64,000 bases of DNA from Eubacterium multiforme (GCF_030813415.1 NZ_JAUSUF010000006.1:1-64000); one strand, 5' to 3'. Counted from the stretch's first letter, positions 9,586 through 17,915 are shown. The notes: generated by a model not told the origin, from the sequence alone. A program made the numbers and translations.

Positions 9586-9614
9586 TATGTCTTTTTATTA
9601 TTTTTTATGTCTTT
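9586..9614. promoter_or_regulatory. Direct repeat TATGTCTTT x2, candidate operator
   Basis: TATGTCTTT occurs at 9586-9594 and 9606-9614, spaced 20 bases (about two helical turns), between the promoter and the first membrane gene. This spacing is typical for a dimeric or multi-domain regulator; the divergent regulator at 9731 is the obvious candidate. Confidence 0.4.
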
Positions 9615-9631
9615 AATATTTCCTTAATTAA

Positions 9632-9660
9632 ATATTAATAAATTTGTAAACGTTTGTCAA
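9632..9660 (-). promoter_or_regulatory. Promoter of the peptidase/transporter cluster with overlapping cre-like site
   Basis: On the minus strand TTGACA (9660-9655) and TAATAT (9637-9632) are 17 bases apart. The plus-strand sequence TTGTAAACGTTTGTCAA (9644-9660) overlaps the -35 and has the cre core TGTAAACGTTT, so CcpA repression by good carbon sources is plausible. It resembles the site upstream of arcA. Confidence 0.55.
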
Positions 9661-9730
9661 TACGTTGTTCCAATAAATATTGTAGTTAATTCTAAAATAT
9701 GTTATTTTAACTATAGTAAAGGAGTTTATT

Positions 9731-10975
9731 ATGAATATAGCAATAATAGGAACAGATGAATCTGCAAATAAAATAATATATATTTTAAAAGAAAATTATA
9801 AAGACATTAATTTTATTAGTTTTACTCAAGAAGAAGCCAAAGACTTTAGCCATATAATAAAAAGACTTCCAAATGATATAGATGGAATAATGGCAACTGG
9901 AATAGGTGTTTATCATCAATTAATTTCTAATTTTAGTTTTCTATGTCCAATTTCATATTTTAAAAGAGGAAATATAGGTCTTATTAAATCTTTTTTAGAT
10001 TGTGATAGAGATGGAAATTCATTAAAAGATTCCAGTATTTCTATAGACATTATAGATAATGATATTCTTGAAGAAGTTATTGATGAACTTGATATAAAAA
10101 TAAATAGGATATTTCATTTTGAATCTGATATAAAAAAGGAAGAAGATTATTATCTTAAACAACATTTAGATTTATATTATAAAGGAAAAATAAACTATAT
10201 TTTCACTGCCTTTGGATATGTATATAATTTATTAAAAAAAATTGGACTTCCAGTTTATAGAATACAAGCTTCTTCTATTGATATTAAAGAAGGTTTTAAA
10301 TATTTTTTAAATGAGATACGTTGTTCAAAAGCTGATGAAAAAGCTCTTCTTATACATAAAATAAATATTGAAAATGGAAATGATGTATCTTCATTTATTT
10401 CAGATTACTCAAAACAAATTGAAGGGTTTATGTTAAAAAATAATTCTACTTATATGATTATAAGTAATAAAGGTTATTATGATGATGAATTATGCCTTAG
10501 TAGAGCAAGAAAACTTATTGATTATATAAATGAGAAAGATTTATCCTCAAATATAAAAATAGGCTTAGGAACAGGTGCAACAGTATATAAATCTATAGAA
10601 AATTGTGATTTTGCTTTAAAAAATTGTACAAATGATTCTCATATAGTTTTATACAATGGAAAGATACAAAAGAATTTTAATAAAAATACTACTACCCTTA
10701 ATTATCTTTCTGATAAAGATATAACCTACATCGCTAACAAAACTGGATTAAGTTCAAGTCATATAAGAGATATAGACATTGCTGTGAAATCTCTTAATAG
10801 AAATAAATTTACAAGTAATGAACTTGCAAATATACTTGGACTTACAAACAGATCAGCAAATAGAATAGCTAAAACCCTTGTAGAATTTGGATATGCTGAA
10901 TATATGGAAAACATAAAAAGTAAAATAGGCAGACCTAAAAATACAATAAAAATGAAACTTGAAACTTTAGAATAA
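9731..10975 (+). CDS. Transcriptional regulator with C-terminal winged helix
   Basis: A 414-residue cytoplasmic protein divergent from the transporter/peptidase cluster. Residues 1 to about 200 resemble a PrpR_N-like sensor (MNIAIIGTDESANKIIYILK, later FTAFGYVYNLLKKIGLPVYR). The middle (about 205-320) has an alpha/beta pattern with LSRARKLIDYI and IGLGTGATVYKSIENCDFAL, reminiscent of a degenerate nucleotide-cyclase or GGDEF fold. The last 70 residues form a winged helix (FTSNELANILGLTNRSANRI). GGAG sits 6 bases before the ATG. I cannot name the family. Control of the divergent cluster is inferred from position and the repeat at 9586-9614. Confidence 0.7.
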   Translation: MNIAIIGTDESANKIIYILKENYKDINFISFTQEEAKDFSHIIKRLPNDIDGIMATGIGVYHQLISNFSFLCPISYFKRGNIGLIKSFLDCDRDGNSLKDSSISIDIIDNDILEEVIDELDIKINRIFHFESDIKKEEDYYLKQHLDLYYKGKINYIFTAFGYVYNLLKKIGLPVYRIQASSIDIKEGFKYFLNEIRCSKADEKALLIHKINIENGNDVSSFISDYSKQIEGFMLKNNSTYMIISNKGYYDDELCLSRARKLIDYINEKDLSSNIKIGLGTGATVYKSIENCDFALKNCTNDSHIVLYNGKIQKNFNKNTTTLNYLSDKDITYIANKTGLSSSHIRDIDIAVKSLNRNKFTSNELANILGLTNRSANRIAKTLVEFGYAEYMENIKSKIGRPKNTIKMKLETLE

Positions 10976-11017
10976 TTTTTATTTAAAAAGCATGTCAAAA
11001 ATATGATTTTAAAATGT

Positions 11018-11065
11018 ACCCTATAGAGTAGACATGATAAAAAAAGTCTACCCTATAGGGTTTTT
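11018..11065 (+). terminator. Hairpin at the left end of the IS
   Basis: A 16-base stem (11018-11033 with 11046-11061, one mismatch) and a 12-base loop are followed by TTTTTCTATTT. It would stop transcription entering from the upstream regulator gene and so insulate the transposase, and it also ends that gene's transcript. Confidence 0.75.
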
Positions 11066-11104
11066 CTATTTATAATAGATTTATAACGTTAGGAGTGAAT
11101 ACAA

Positions 11105-11524
11105 ATGAGCAAGAAATTATTTTCAAATAAAGATATAGAAATACTATCTAAAAATAAATATGTTAAAAAGATTAGCGAAAAAGGAATCACATATACTGAT
11201 GAATTTAAAAGATTATTTATTTGTGAAAATGAAAAAGGTAAATTTCCAAGGGATATATTTGCAGAGTGTGGATTTGATATTGATGTAATTGGTTTAAAAA
11301 GAATACAGTCATCGGGTAGTAGATGGCGCTCCGCATTTCGAAGAAATGGTGTAGAACAATTACAAGATACTAGAAAATTTAATACAGGAAGACCAACTGA
11401 AAAAGACTTATCTTTAGAGAAAAAATATGAGAAACTACAAGCAAAGCTAAAGCTTTTACAAGCAGAGAATGAACTTCTAAAAAAGTTAGAAATGTTAGAA
11501 AGGGGCGTGAATCAAAAGAAATAA
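11105..11524 (+). CDS. IS3-family transposase OrfA
   Basis: 139-residue DNA-binding subunit, also the N-terminal part of the OrfAB transposase. It carries a helix-turn-helix (DEFKRLFICENEKGKFPRDI), a second basic domain with SRWRSAFRRNGVEQL, and a C-terminal leucine-zipper coiled coil (KLQAKLKLLQAENELLKKLEML). The slippery heptamer A AAA AAG at 11479-11485 lies in frame inside the zipper. A -1 shift there enters the orfB frame, which stays open to 12435. GGAG precedes the ATG. Confidence 0.9.
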   Translation: MSKKLFSNKDIEILSKNKYVKKISEKGITYTDEFKRLFICENEKGKFPRDIFAECGFDIDVIGLKRIQSSGSRWRSAFRRNGVEQLQDTRKFNTGRPTEKDLSLEKKYEKLQAKLKLLQAENELLKKLEMLERGVNQKK

Positions 11525-11562
11525 TAGTAGCAGCAAATGAAAAGTTCGAAATTATAAAATCT

Positions 11563-12435
11563 TTGATTACTAAATATAAATTTAAAAATATGATTAGCTA
11601 TATGTGTAATATTTCAGGTGTTTCACGCTCGGGTTATTATAAGTACTTCTCATCTATTACTGTAAAAAAGCGTGAGTCTAACGAAGTTAGAGATTTAGAG
11701 AGTAGAGATAATATTTTAAAAGCTTACAACTTTAAAAATCGTAAAAAAGGTGCTAGACAAATTAAAATGACACTAAAAAATCATTTTGGTATTAATTATA
11801 ACTTAAAACGTATAAGAAGAATAATGAAAAAATATAATATCTTTTGTCCACATAGAAAAGCTAATCCCTATAGACGAATGATGAAGGCTACAAAGGAACA
11901 TACCGTCTTGCCTAATTTGTTGAATAGAGAATTTAAGCAAGAGTCTCCAGGTAAAGTATTGCTAACAGATATATCTTATTTATTTTTCAAAAATAGTCAG
12001 AAAGCTTATTTGTCGACCATTTTAGATGCTTCTACTAATGAGGTTTTATCTTATAACATTTCGAAAAGTCTAAAAATAGATATAGTAACTAATACACTAG
12101 ATAAACTAATTAAAAATAATAGTGATATTCTTAGAGAAGATTCATTTATTCATTCAGATCAGGGAGTTCATTATACTAGTCCAATATTTCAAAACAAAGT
12201 CAAAAAGGACAATTTAGGACAATCTATGTCCAGGCGTGGAAACTGTTGGGATAACGCCCCACAGGAATCCTTTTTTGGACATTTAAAAGATGAAGCTGAC
12301 ATAAAGGCATGTGAAACATTTGAAGATCTAGTCAAAGAAATAGACAATTACATAGACTATCATAATAATTTTAGAGGACAATGGAACTTAAAAAAGATGA
12401 CTCCTGTTCAATACAGAAATCATCTTCTAAATTAG
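11563..12435 (+). CDS. IS3-family transposase OrfB (rve integrase domain)
   Basis: Catalytic part of the transposase, expected to be made mainly as an OrfAB fusion by -1 frameshifting at 11479-11485. The frame is open from 11473, so the ATG-initiated product shown here is a minimum. The DDE motif is visible: LLTDISYL (first Asp), FIHSDQGVHYTS (second Asp) and CWDNAPQESFFGHLK (Glu). The N-terminal HTH_21-like region has SGVSRSGYYKY and KKGARQIKMTL. No stop or frameshift breaks the domain, so the element looks active. Confidence 0.92.
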   Translation: MITKYKFKNMISYMCNISGVSRSGYYKYFSSITVKKRESNEVRDLESRDNILKAYNFKNRKKGARQIKMTLKNHFGINYNLKRIRRIMKKYNIFCPHRKANPYRRMMKATKEHTVLPNLLNREFKQESPGKVLLTDISYLFFKNSQKAYLSTILDASTNEVLSYNISKSLKIDIVTNTLDKLIKNNSDILREDSFIHSDQGVHYTSPIFQNKVKKDNLGQSMSRRGNCWDNAPQESFFGHLKDEADIKACETFEDLVKEIDNYIDYHNNFRGQWNLKKMTPVQYRNHLLN

Positions 12436-12448
12436 TCTACTCTTTTTT

Positions 12449-12476
12449 AAACTGTCCTTGACAAGGGGTACAGTTT
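12449..12476 (+). terminator. Hairpin at the right end of the IS
   Basis: AAACTGT pairs with ACAGTTT, extended by CCTT/AAGG with a small bulge, then ATTTT. It would end the transposase transcript. It also carries the TGTACCC-like subterminal sequence of the right inverted repeat. Confidence 0.55.
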
Positions 12477-12523
12477 ATTTTGACATGCTTTTCTTTTATC
12501 TTCTATAAACTTAAACTAATTTT

Positions 12524-13513
12524 TTAATTTCTCATAATTATATAAGAAAGATAAGTAACATAAAATATTATTAGAATAGTTCCTTCTATTCTATTTATCT
12601 TTTTTAATTCTTTATTTCTATTAAAAAAGATCATAACTCCTATTATAAAAGTAACAACAATTAAAAATATTAAATCTATATAAAGGTTTCCTGAAACCAT
12701 TATAGGATTTATAGTTGAGGATAATCCTAATATCAAAAGTATATTAAATATATTTGATCCTAAAACATTTCCTATAGCAATTTCAGTTTCTCCTTTAAGT
12801 GCTGCAACTATTGATGTTACAAGTTCAGGAAGAGATGTACCAACTGCAACTATTGTAAGTCCTACTAACTTTTCACTCATTCCAATAGAATAGGCAATAT
12901 TAGTAGCTCCATTTACAACTAAATTACCGCCTAAAACAATTCCACATACTCCAATAATTATTTTTATAATATTTAATCCCACTTTTATTTCTTTATTTTT
13001 ATTATTTGAATTTTTATCAACTTCATAAACAATCTTATTTTTAATAGCACTTTTAATTAAAAATATTATGTATATAATACATAGCCCTAAAAGAATCAAT
13101 CCATCTATTCTTGATATTCTTCCATCAGTTCCATTAAATACAAAACCAAATGAAATTACATAAAGTAAGATAACAACTAATATGTTAACTAAAAAGTCTC
13201 TCTTTACTATTTTCTTATTAATTATAAGAGGACTTGCAATAGCAGTTCCTCCAAGTACAACTAATGTATTAAAAATATTAGATCCTAAAATATTTCCTAT
13301 AGCAATACCATTATTTCCTTGAAAGGCTGATATTGAACTTACTGCAAGTTCTGGTGCACTTGTACCTAATGATACAATTGTAAGACCAACTATAACTGAG
13401 GGTATTCCTATCTTTTTAGCTATGTTTGATGCCCCACTAACAAATATGTCTGCTCCTTTTATTAAAAGAATAAATCCCAAAATTAAAATAAGTACATTTA
13501 TAAAAATATTCAT
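12524..13513 (-). CDS. Calcium/sodium antiporter family protein (CaCA, YrbG-like)
   Basis: Predicted cation/proton or cation/sodium exchanger in the cytoplasmic membrane, 329 residues with about ten membrane helices. The two inverted halves each carry the alpha-repeat signature: SLGTSAPELAVS with GNILGSNIFNTLVVLG in the first half, and AVGTSLPELVTS with GNVLGSNIFNILLILG in the second. These acidic residues bind the cation. The ion cannot be told from sequence. It is encoded 23 bases after a CsoR-family repressor gene, so a metal or sulfur signal may control it. Confidence 0.9.
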   Translation of the reverse strand: MNIFINVLILILGFILLIKGADIFVSGASNIAKKIGIPSVIVGLTIVSLGTSAPELAVSSISAFQGNNGIAIGNILGSNIFNTLVVLGGTAIASPLIINKKIVKRDFLVNILVVILLYVISFGFVFNGTDGRISRIDGLILLGLCIIYIIFLIKSAIKNKIVYEVDKNSNNKNKEIKVGLNIIKIIIGVCGIVLGGNLVVNGATNIAYSIGMSEKLVGLTIVAVGTSLPELVTSIVAALKGETEIAIGNVLGSNIFNILLILGLSSTINPIMVSGNLYIDLIFLIVVTFIIGVMIFFNRNKELKKINRIEGTILIIFYVTYLSYIIMRN

Positions 13514-13536
13514 CCCTTTCTTCTCCTTTATATAAC

Positions 13537-13836
13537 TTATTTAACAAAGCTATTTATTTTTTTAACTAAAACCTTTATTTTCTTTTCTTCCTCAGAGCCT
13601 TCCTTAAAACCTAAACAGTTTATTGCATAATTTTCTATAATTAATCCACCAACATTATTTATTGCTGATCTTATTGCAGCTACTTGAACAAGAACATCTC
13701 CACAGCAAGCATCCTTTTCCATCATCCCTTGTATTCCCTTAACTTGCCCTTCTATCCTTCTAAGTCTATTCATTATATCTTTTTTAAGCTTTTTATTATG
13801 CTCATCAAAATTTATAATATCTTTATTTTCTTCCAT
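13537..13836 (-). CDS. CsoR/RcnR/CstR-family repressor
   Basis: Small all-helical repressor, 99 residues, with the family signature RLRRIEGQVKGIQGMM (24-39). CsoR binds copper with Cys, His and Cys spaced +25 and +29. Here Cys45 and Cys74 keep the 29-residue spacing, but the His position is Tyr70. That matches the Cys-Cys pattern of persulfide sensors such as CstR better than a copper CsoR; an extra Cys44 is also present. The signal is therefore an inference. It is co-transcribed with the cation antiporter and has a family-type palindrome before its own start. Confidence 0.85.
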   Translation of the reverse strand: MEENKDIINFDEHNKKLKKDIMNRLRRIEGQVKGIQGMMEKDACCGDVLVQVAAIRSAINNVGGLIIENYAINCLGFKEGSEEEKKIKVLVKKINSFVK

Positions 13837-13854
13837 ATCTTTAAAAACCTCCTT

Positions 13855-13871
13855 ATACCTCCCGGTGGTAT
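13855..13871. promoter_or_regulatory. CsoR/CstR-type operator
   Basis: ATACCTCCCGGTGGTAT is a near-perfect 17-base palindrome with a GC core flanked by ATACC/GGTAT, the form bound by CsoR and CstR proteins. It abuts the AAGGAGG ribosome site of the repressor gene at 13848-13854, so it fits autoregulation. The ABC-F gene is divergent and may share the region. Confidence 0.7.
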
Positions 13872-13999
13872 TTTCTTATTATTTTATTTTACATTATTTT
13901 TTTACATTTTAAAAGGCATTAATATTCTACACTTTTTCTTTACAAAATATAATTGTACCTTTAAACTTATTTGTATGAACAAAATTTTAGGAGGATTAA

Positions 14000-15556
14000 A
14001 TGAGTATAGTTACTGTTAAAGAGATGAACCATGGATTTGGTGATAGAGCTATTTTTGAGGATGTTTCCTTTAGACTTTTAAAGGGAGAACATGTTGGACT
14101 TATAGGTGCAAATGGTGAAGGTAAGTCTACCTTTATGAATATTATTACAGGAAAACTTATGCCTGATGAAGGAAAAGTAATTTGGTCAAACAACGTTAGA
14201 GTTGGATATATGGACCAACATGCTGTTTTAAATAAAGGAACTTCTATTAGAGATGCTTTAAGAGAAGCCTTTAGATATCTTTTTGATTTAGAAAGTGAAA
14301 TGAACTCTCTTTATGAAAAAATGGGAGAAGTTTCAGAGGATGAATTAAATAAAATGCTTGAAAGAACTGCTGTTATTCAAGATATGCTTGATAATAATGG
14401 TTTTTATTTAATAGATGCAAAGGTTGATGAAGTTGCAAAGGGTCTTGGACTTTTAGATTTAGGTCTTGATAAAGATGTTGATGATTTATCTGGAGGACAA
14501 AGAACTAAAATACTTTTAGGTAAGCTTCTTTTAGAAAACCCTGACATATTACTTTTAGATGAGCCTACTAACTATTTAGATGAAGAACATATAGAATGGC
14601 TTAAAAGATATCTTCAAAATTATGAAAATGCCTTTATACTTATATCCCATGATATACCATTTTTAAATTCTGTAATTAATTTAATATATCATGTGGAAGA
14701 TAGAAGGCTTACAAGATATGTTGGAGATTATGATGAATTTAAGAGAAAATATGATGAAAATAAAAAAAGACTTGAAATTGCTTATGAAAAACAACAAAAA
14801 GAAATTGCAAGACTTGAAGATTTTGTAGCTAGAAATAAAGCAAATGTTGCAACAACTGGTATGGCAAAATCAAGACAAAAAAAATTAGATAAAATGGAAA
14901 GAATTGAACTTACAAAGGAAAAGCCAAAACCAGAATTTAATTTTAAATATTCAAGAACTTCTGGTAAAACAATTTTTGAAACTAAAGACCTAGTAATTGG
15001 ATACGACTCTCCTCTTACAAAACCTCTTAATCTTTATATGGAAAGAGGACAAAAGATTGCATTAGTTGGTGCAAATGGTCTTGGTAAATCAACTCTTTTA
15101 AAAAGTTTACTTGGAAAGGTTAAGCCTTTATCTGGTGAAGTTATTTTAGGTGATTATCAAAACATAGGATACTTTGAGCAAGAAGATAGATCTGATAACA
15201 ATAATACTTGTATTGAAGAAGTGTGGAATGAGTTTCCAAGCTTTACTCAATATGAAATAAGAGCTGCCCTTGCAAAATGTGGACTTACTACAAAACAACT
15301 TGAATCTAAAATAAGAGTTTTATCTGGTGGTGAGGCTGCAAAGGTTAGACTTTGTAAGATTTTAAATACTGAAACAAATATACTTATATTTGACGAGCCT
15401 ACTAATCACTTAGATGTAGATGCTAAAGATGAACTTAAAAGAGCTTTAAAGGAATTTAAAGGATCTATTCTTTTAGTATCTCACGAACCTGAATTTTATA
15501 ATGATATAGTAACAGAAATTTGGAACTGTGAAGATTGGACAACAAAAATAGTTTAA
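14000..15556 (+). CDS. ABC-F family ATPase
   Basis: Soluble protein with two ABC ATPase domains and no membrane part, so a ribosome-associated ABC-F factor rather than a transporter. Domain 1 (about 1-250) has GANGEGKST, LSGGQRTK and LLLDEPTNYLD. A charged linker (about 250-305, EIARLEDFVARNKANVATTG) is the P-site tRNA interaction motif region. Domain 2 has GANGLGKST, LSGGEAAKVRL and LIFDEPTNHLD. At 518 residues it resembles housekeeping YkpA/YbiT-type proteins. An antibiotic-protection role cannot be excluded. AGGAGG precedes the ATG. Confidence 0.9.
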   Translation: MSIVTVKEMNHGFGDRAIFEDVSFRLLKGEHVGLIGANGEGKSTFMNIITGKLMPDEGKVIWSNNVRVGYMDQHAVLNKGTSIRDALREAFRYLFDLESEMNSLYEKMGEVSEDELNKMLERTAVIQDMLDNNGFYLIDAKVDEVAKGLGLLDLGLDKDVDDLSGGQRTKILLGKLLLENPDILLLDEPTNYLDEEHIEWLKRYLQNYENAFILISHDIPFLNSVINLIYHVEDRRLTRYVGDYDEFKRKYDENKKRLEIAYEKQQKEIARLEDFVARNKANVATTGMAKSRQKKLDKMERIELTKEKPKPEFNFKYSRTSGKTIFETKDLVIGYDSPLTKPLNLYMERGQKIALVGANGLGKSTLLKSLLGKVKPLSGEVILGDYQNIGYFEQEDRSDNNNTCIEEVWNEFPSFTQYEIRAALAKCGLTTKQLESKIRVLSGGEAAKVRLCKILNTETNILIFDEPTNHLDVDAKDELKRALKEFKGSILLVSHEPEFYNDIVTEIWNCEDWTTKIV

Positions 15557-15588
15557 AATATTTATTAAAATCATATGATATTTTATAA

Positions 15589-15613
15589 AAGAGCTAGAAC
15601 ATTTCTAGCTCTT
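15589..15613 (+). terminator. Stem-loop after the ABC-F gene
   Basis: A perfect 11-base stem AAGAGCTAGAA / TTCTAGCTCTT with a 3-base loop. The T-tail is poor (TTAAATTTAT), so termination may be partial. Confidence 0.6.
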
Positions 15614-15680
15614 AAATTTATGCATATTAAAATTACTTTGATATAATATAAATATAAAAATTATATAAGGAGATTATACT

Positions 15681-16355
15681 ATGGAATTAAAAGGCGTAAT
15701 TTTTGACTTTAATGGTACTCTTTTTTTAGATGCCGAAAAACACAACATAGCTTGGAAAGCTTATTCAAAGGAACTTAGAGGCTCTGAATTAACAGATGAG
15801 GAACTTGATGTTCATGTTCATAGAAGGACAAACAAAGCTATTCTTGAATATATTTTAAATAAAGAATTTAATGATGATTCTTGGGTTGAATTTTCTGATA
15901 AAAAAGAAAAAGTATATAGAGATATGTGTCTAAAAGATAAAGAAGGCTTTAAACTTACAGAAGGTGCAGAAGATTTATTTGACTATTTAAAAGCTAATAA
16001 TATTCCCTTTACAATTGCAACAGGTTCTGAAGAAGTAAATGTAATATTTTTCATAGAAAACTTTAAATTAGATAAATGGTTTAATAAAGAAAGTTTAGTA
16101 TTTAATGATGGAACTTTTAAGGGGAAACCAGATCCAGATATGTATTTAAGAGCTTGCAAAAAACTTAACTTAAAACCTGAAGAATGTATTGTTTTTGAAG
16201 ATTCCCTATCTGGAATAGAATCTGCTAAAAGGGCTAATATAGGTAAAATAATTGCTTTAGCCTCTGAAGATAAAAAGGATACTTTCCTTTTAAATCCTTC
16301 AGTTGATGCTGTAATTTCTAATTTTAACTCTTTTGATAGAAATATTTTAAAATAG
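15681..16355 (+). CDS. HAD-family phosphatase, beta-phosphoglucomutase-like
   Basis: Cytoplasmic HAD hydrolase, 224 residues, subclass with an alpha-helical cap. Motif I is FDFNGTLFLD near residue 9, with Asn in place of the usual second Asp. That Asp is the general acid in most family phosphatases, so the reaction may be slower or different. Motif II is TIATGSEE near 113, motif III is the KPDPDMY Lys near 153, and motif IV is VFEDSLSGIESAKRA near 171. The substrate is unknown; sugar phosphates are usual. It is a single-gene unit between two terminators with AAGGAG before the ATG. Confidence 0.82.
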   Translation: MELKGVIFDFNGTLFLDAEKHNIAWKAYSKELRGSELTDEELDVHVHRRTNKAILEYILNKEFNDDSWVEFSDKKEKVYRDMCLKDKEGFKLTEGAEDLFDYLKANNIPFTIATGSEEVNVIFFIENFKLDKWFNKESLVFNDGTFKGKPDPDMYLRACKKLNLKPEECIVFEDSLSGIESAKRANIGKIIALASEDKKDTFLLNPSVDAVISNFNSFDRNILK

Positions 16356-16356
16356 C

Positions 16357-16392
16357 AAAAAGCTTACTTAAAAATTTTTAAGTAAGCTTTTT
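16357..16392. terminator. Bidirectional terminator
   Basis: A perfect 18-base inverted repeat (AAAAAGCTTACTTAAAAA and its complement) with A and T runs on both sides. It serves the convergent HAD phosphatase and PTS permease genes. Confidence 0.9.
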
Positions 16393-16407
16393 TATTTAAA
16401 TATATTT

Positions 16408-17709
16408 TTATACTTTAGTATTTGTTTCTTCTTTTCTATATTGACTATCTAAAGCTTTAACAAATGGATAATATATAACTGTTGCAGCTGCTATACACAC
16501 AATTTGTACAACTGCACCTTGCCATCCTCCTACTAAGAAACCACTAAAAATTCCTGGTGTTGGCCAAGGAGCTTGTATTCCATTAAAAAGTGGCATGAAT
16601 CCTATACTTTGTGCAAAATAAGCAATTAATACAGAAACAGTTGGTGCTAAAGCTACAGGTACTAGCATAAGTGGATTAAATATTATTGGCAATCCAAATA
16701 CTAGTGGTTCGTTTATATTAAATAAAGCAGGTACTGCACTAAGATTTCCAAGCATTTTTAATCTTTGTGATTTTGCAACTAATAATATTGATATTATTAA
16801 TCCAATTGTCATTCCTGCCCCACCAATAGTTGCAAATTGGTCAATCATTTGAATTGTTCCAATATGTCCTTCTCCAAGAGATAATTTCCCAGCTTCAAAT
16901 AATTTTTGATTTTCTAAAGTATTTGCTATTAACATTGGATTTACTATTGAATTAACTACAGAAGGATGTATTCCAAACCACCATAATAATCCATTAAGAA
17001 GACCAACTACTGTTATTGCTCCAACAGATGAAGTTAACCCTTGTAGTGGAACTTGAAGTATTTTATATATCCATTCATGTAATGAAGTTCCTGCTGCTAG
17101 TGCTAGTCCATTTACTATAAGTGAAAAAGTAACTATTAAGACTCCTGGTATAAGAGCACTAAAGGATCTTGATACCATTGGTGGTACACTTTCTGGTAAT
17201 TTTATAACTAAATTCTTTTTTACAACAAATCTAAATATTTCAGTTGAAGTTATACCCATAAATAATGCTGCTATAATTCCTTTTGAGCCAAGCCAAACCA
17301 TTGGAAGTACTCCTGAAACTATTTCTCCTGACTCTGGTGCAATAACCATTTTAGGAGTTATTATAATGTATGAAACAATTGCAAGAATCATAACTGATAA
17401 CTTATCCAGCTTATAATCTTCTGCTAACTTGTATGCTAAAGTACCACAAAGCATAACTCCCATCATGTCAAAAGTTGCTTTATAAGCTGGGGATATGTAT
17501 GAAACCCAATCCTCTCCAAAAATTCCTGCCATAAATTCAGCATATCCACTAATAGGGAAGCTTGTTATTAATAAAAATATTGATGCTATAATTGTTAATG
17601 GCATTATTGCCAAAAATCCTGAACGTAAAGCGTTAAAGTAACGCATAGTTGTAATTTTTGATACTACAGGTACTATTCTTTCTTCAATAAATTGTGAAAA
17701 CTTATTCAT
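16408..17709 (-). CDS. celB: PTS cellobiose-type sugar permease, EIIC component
   Basis: Membrane translocation subunit of a lactose/cellobiose-class phosphotransferase system. With start ATG 17709 it has 433 residues, beginning MNKFSQFIEERIVPVVSKI. This start has GGAGAGAAGAAA in front, while the longer in-frame ORF lacks a ribosome site. About ten membrane helices are present, with the family stretch FNINEPLVFGLPIIFNP. No EIIA or EIIB gene is nearby, so it must use subunits encoded elsewhere. Substrate (cellobiose, chitobiose or another beta-glucoside) cannot be fixed from sequence. Confidence 0.87.
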   Translation of the reverse strand: MNKFSQFIEERIVPVVSKITTMRYFNALRSGFLAIMPLTIIASIFLLITSFPISGYAEFMAGIFGEDWVSYISPAYKATFDMMGVMLCGTLAYKLAEDYKLDKLSVMILAIVSYIIITPKMVIAPESGEIVSGVLPMVWLGSKGIIAALFMGITSTEIFRFVVKKNLVIKLPESVPPMVSRSFSALIPGVLIVTFSLIVNGLALAAGTSLHEWIYKILQVPLQGLTSSVGAITVVGLLNGLLWWFGIHPSVVNSIVNPMLIANTLENQKLFEAGKLSLGEGHIGTIQMIDQFATIGGAGMTIGLIISILLVAKSQRLKMLGNLSAVPALFNINEPLVFGLPIIFNPLMLVPVALAPTVSVLIAYFAQSIGFMPLFNGIQAPWPTPGIFSGFLVGGWQGAVVQIVCIAAATVIYYPFVKALDSQYRKEETNTKV

Positions 17710-17915
17710 TTTCTTCTCTCCTCTCACACTACCTTTAAACATTTACAAGGTAATTATACCAATGTCTAATTATAAAGTGTATTTCACAATCAGATAAATT
17801 TTCCAGAATTTTTTTCTTTTTTTCATATATTTTATCTAAAAGCATATCCAAATTAACTTAAAAAGGAAATTTTTACTTTTTATTATATTAATAATAATTA
17901 TATTCATAATTAATT

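Larger units (their letters stand above)
10986..12492 (+). mobile_element. IS3-family insertion sequence, IS150-like
   Basis: A complete element of about 1.5 kb with overlapping-frame orfA and orfB. The ends share a perfect 15-base inverted repeat, AAAAGCATGTCAAAA at 10986-11000 and its complement at 12478-12492, followed on each side by a related TGTACCC region. If the IS proper begins at TGTCAAAA, the outer bases form a palindromic target. I see no direct target duplication. It sits between two genes and breaks neither. Confidence 0.85.

Noticed and set aside
10976-11017. Direct target-site duplication of the IS element
   Set aside because: The bases outside the inverted repeats are complementary rather than directly repeated; no 3-5 base direct repeat could be seen.
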